A DNA stretch of 32,776 nt, from the NCBI GenBank assembly GCA_005885555.1, contig VAWN01000099.1:44254-77029 (forward strand), given 5' to 3'. The translations under genes and the position numbers were made by a program. How positions within the stretch are numbered: position 1 is the first letter of the stretch; each line of letters begins with the position of its first letter. This document shows positions 30,445 to 32,776 of the stretch, one piece after another. Under the pieces are notes generated by a model. It saw only the letters and a program-made list of their open reading frames with translations. It did no database searches and was not told the DNA's origin. This DNA comes from Actinomycetota bacterium. Lineage in GTDB: Bacteria; Actinomycetota; Actinomycetes; Mycobacteriales; Micromonosporaceae.

Positions 30445-31334
30445 ATGACCACGAAGCTGCACCTGACGGCCGGTAGCGCGGCCGGCGGTCCGTACGAGCT
30501 GGACCTCACCCCGGAACAGGCCGGCTGGACGTACTCCGGGCTGCGGGTACTGGCGCTGCCGGCCGGCGGCACGCACCGGTACGCCACCGGCGAGGACGAG
30601 GTCGTCGTGCTGCCGCTGTCCGGCGGGTGCACGGTCGAGGTGGACGGGCAGCGGTACGAGCTGGCCGGCCGATCGAGTGTGTTCGCCGGCCCGACCGACG
30701 TGGTGTACGCGCCGGTGGGTACCGAACTCAGGATCGGCAGCCCGAACGGCGGTCGGTTCGCGCTGTGCACCGCACGGGCGTCGCGCCGGTACCCGGTCCG
30801 GTACCTGCCCGCCGCCGAGGTACCCGTCACGCTGCGCGGCGCCGGCCCGTCCTCGCGGCAGGTACACGAGTTCGCGATGCCGCAGACCCTCGACGCCGAC
30901 CGGATCATCGCCTGCGAGGTCATCACGCCGGGCGGCAACTGGTCGTCGTACCCACCGCACAAGCACGACGAGGACCGGCCCGGCGAGTCGGTGCTCGAAG
31001 AGATCTACTACTTCGATGTGCGCGGCGTGAACGGCATGGCCTACCAGCGCGTCTACGGCACCCCGGACCGGCCGGTCGACGTGCTCGCCGAGGTACGCAG
31101 CGGCGACGTCGTCCTGGTCCCGCACGGCTGGCACGGCCCGGCGATGGCGGTACCCGGCTACGACCTGTACTACCTCAACGTGATGGCCGGTCCCGGACCG
31201 GCGCGGGCGTGGCTGATCAGCGACGACCCGGCCCACGCCTGGGTCCGCGGTACCTGGACGGAGCAGCCGGTCGATCCCCGCCTGCCGATGACCGCGGAGA
31301 TGACCGGGGCGGAGCGAACCGGGAGGCACGACGC

Positions 31335-31338
<4 letters not shown>
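30445..31338 (+). CDS. iolB: 5-deoxy-glucuronate isomerase
   Basis: Protein of 297 residues with a duplicated cupin fold. SSYPPHKHDED followed by ESVLEEIYYF is the conserved metal-binding block (His, His, Glu), and VPHGWHGPAMAVPGYDLYYLN near residue 230-250 completes the second cupin motif. It isomerises 5-deoxy-glucuronate to 2-deoxy-5-keto-gluconate, the substrate of IolC. The ribosome-binding site TAGGAGG (30429-30435) overlaps the preceding stop. Its TGA overlaps the iolD ATG. Confidence 0.95.

Positions 31339-32776
<1,438 letters not shown>

Overview
The window is very GC-rich (roughly 72-73% by eye), gene-dense actinobacterial chromosome. Codon third positions are almost all G or C, GTG starts are frequent, and stop/start overlaps of the ATGA or GTGA type link most neighbouring genes. 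Gene content and style fit a soil actinomycete, plausibly Micromonosporaceae, but the sequence alone does not settle the genus. No rRNA, tRNA, insertion sequence, phage gene or CRISPR array was recognised.

Layout. (1) 1-4874, minus strand: a four-gene, tightly coupled cell-surface glycan operon: GT2 glycosyltransferase, a large GT-C-like membrane protein, a DUF1616-like membrane protein, and a Wzx/MOP-type flippase cut by the left edge. (2) 5056-5865: a 66-aa membrane protein divergent from a TetR-family regulator. (3) 5876-7453: a Tat-exported GH28 family glycosidase. (4) 7641-15738, plus strand: an unusual chain made of a secreted His-rich/Pro-repeat protein, an ABC exporter, a 42-residue Ser/Thr-rich peptide, a perfect 12-bp hairpin, a soluble Ser/Thr kinase, a response regulator, a small secreted protein with a C-x2-H-x2-H-x2-H-x-C tail, a histidine kinase, a CPA2-type antiporter and a DUF2252 protein. 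This is the part most likely to hold an undescribed system. (5) 15807-27560: aromatic acid catabolism as two divergent operons. The minus operon encodes an SsuABC/TauABC-type importer, an aromatic aldehyde dehydrogenase, 4-hydroxybenzoate 3-hydroxylase (pobA) and an MFS transporter. The plus operon encodes a 3-oxoadipate CoA-transferase pair, protocatechuate 3,4-dioxygenase (pcaHG), a PcaB cycloisomerase and an IclR regulator. (6) 27541-32776: a HutC-type GntR regulator divergent from a myo-inositol catabolism operon (iolC, Cgl0158-type aldolase, iolB, iolD); iolD is cut by the right edge.

How the genes work together. In region 5 an aromatic aldehyde would be oxidised to 4-hydroxybenzoate (aldehyde dehydrogenase), hydroxylated to protocatechuate (PobA), ring-cleaved (PcaHG), lactonised (PcaB) and, after steps not encoded here (decarboxylation and enol-lactone hydrolysis), activated as 3-oxoadipyl-CoA (PcaIJ). 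The two operons share a 145-bp intergenic region in which the two -35 boxes are the arms of one inverted repeat. In region 6 IolB, IolD, IolC and the aldolase take the inositol-derived intermediate towards acetyl-CoA precursors; the GntR regulator probably acts on the palindromes between 28360 and 28413. In region 4 the exporter, peptide and kinase are contiguous, and two secreted, potentially metal-binding proteins bracket the signalling genes; any joint function is inference.

Two genome-word signals cut across genes: the palindrome GGTACC is strongly over-used, and the near-palindrome TCCACWGTGGA occurs four times exactly, all inside coding sequence.
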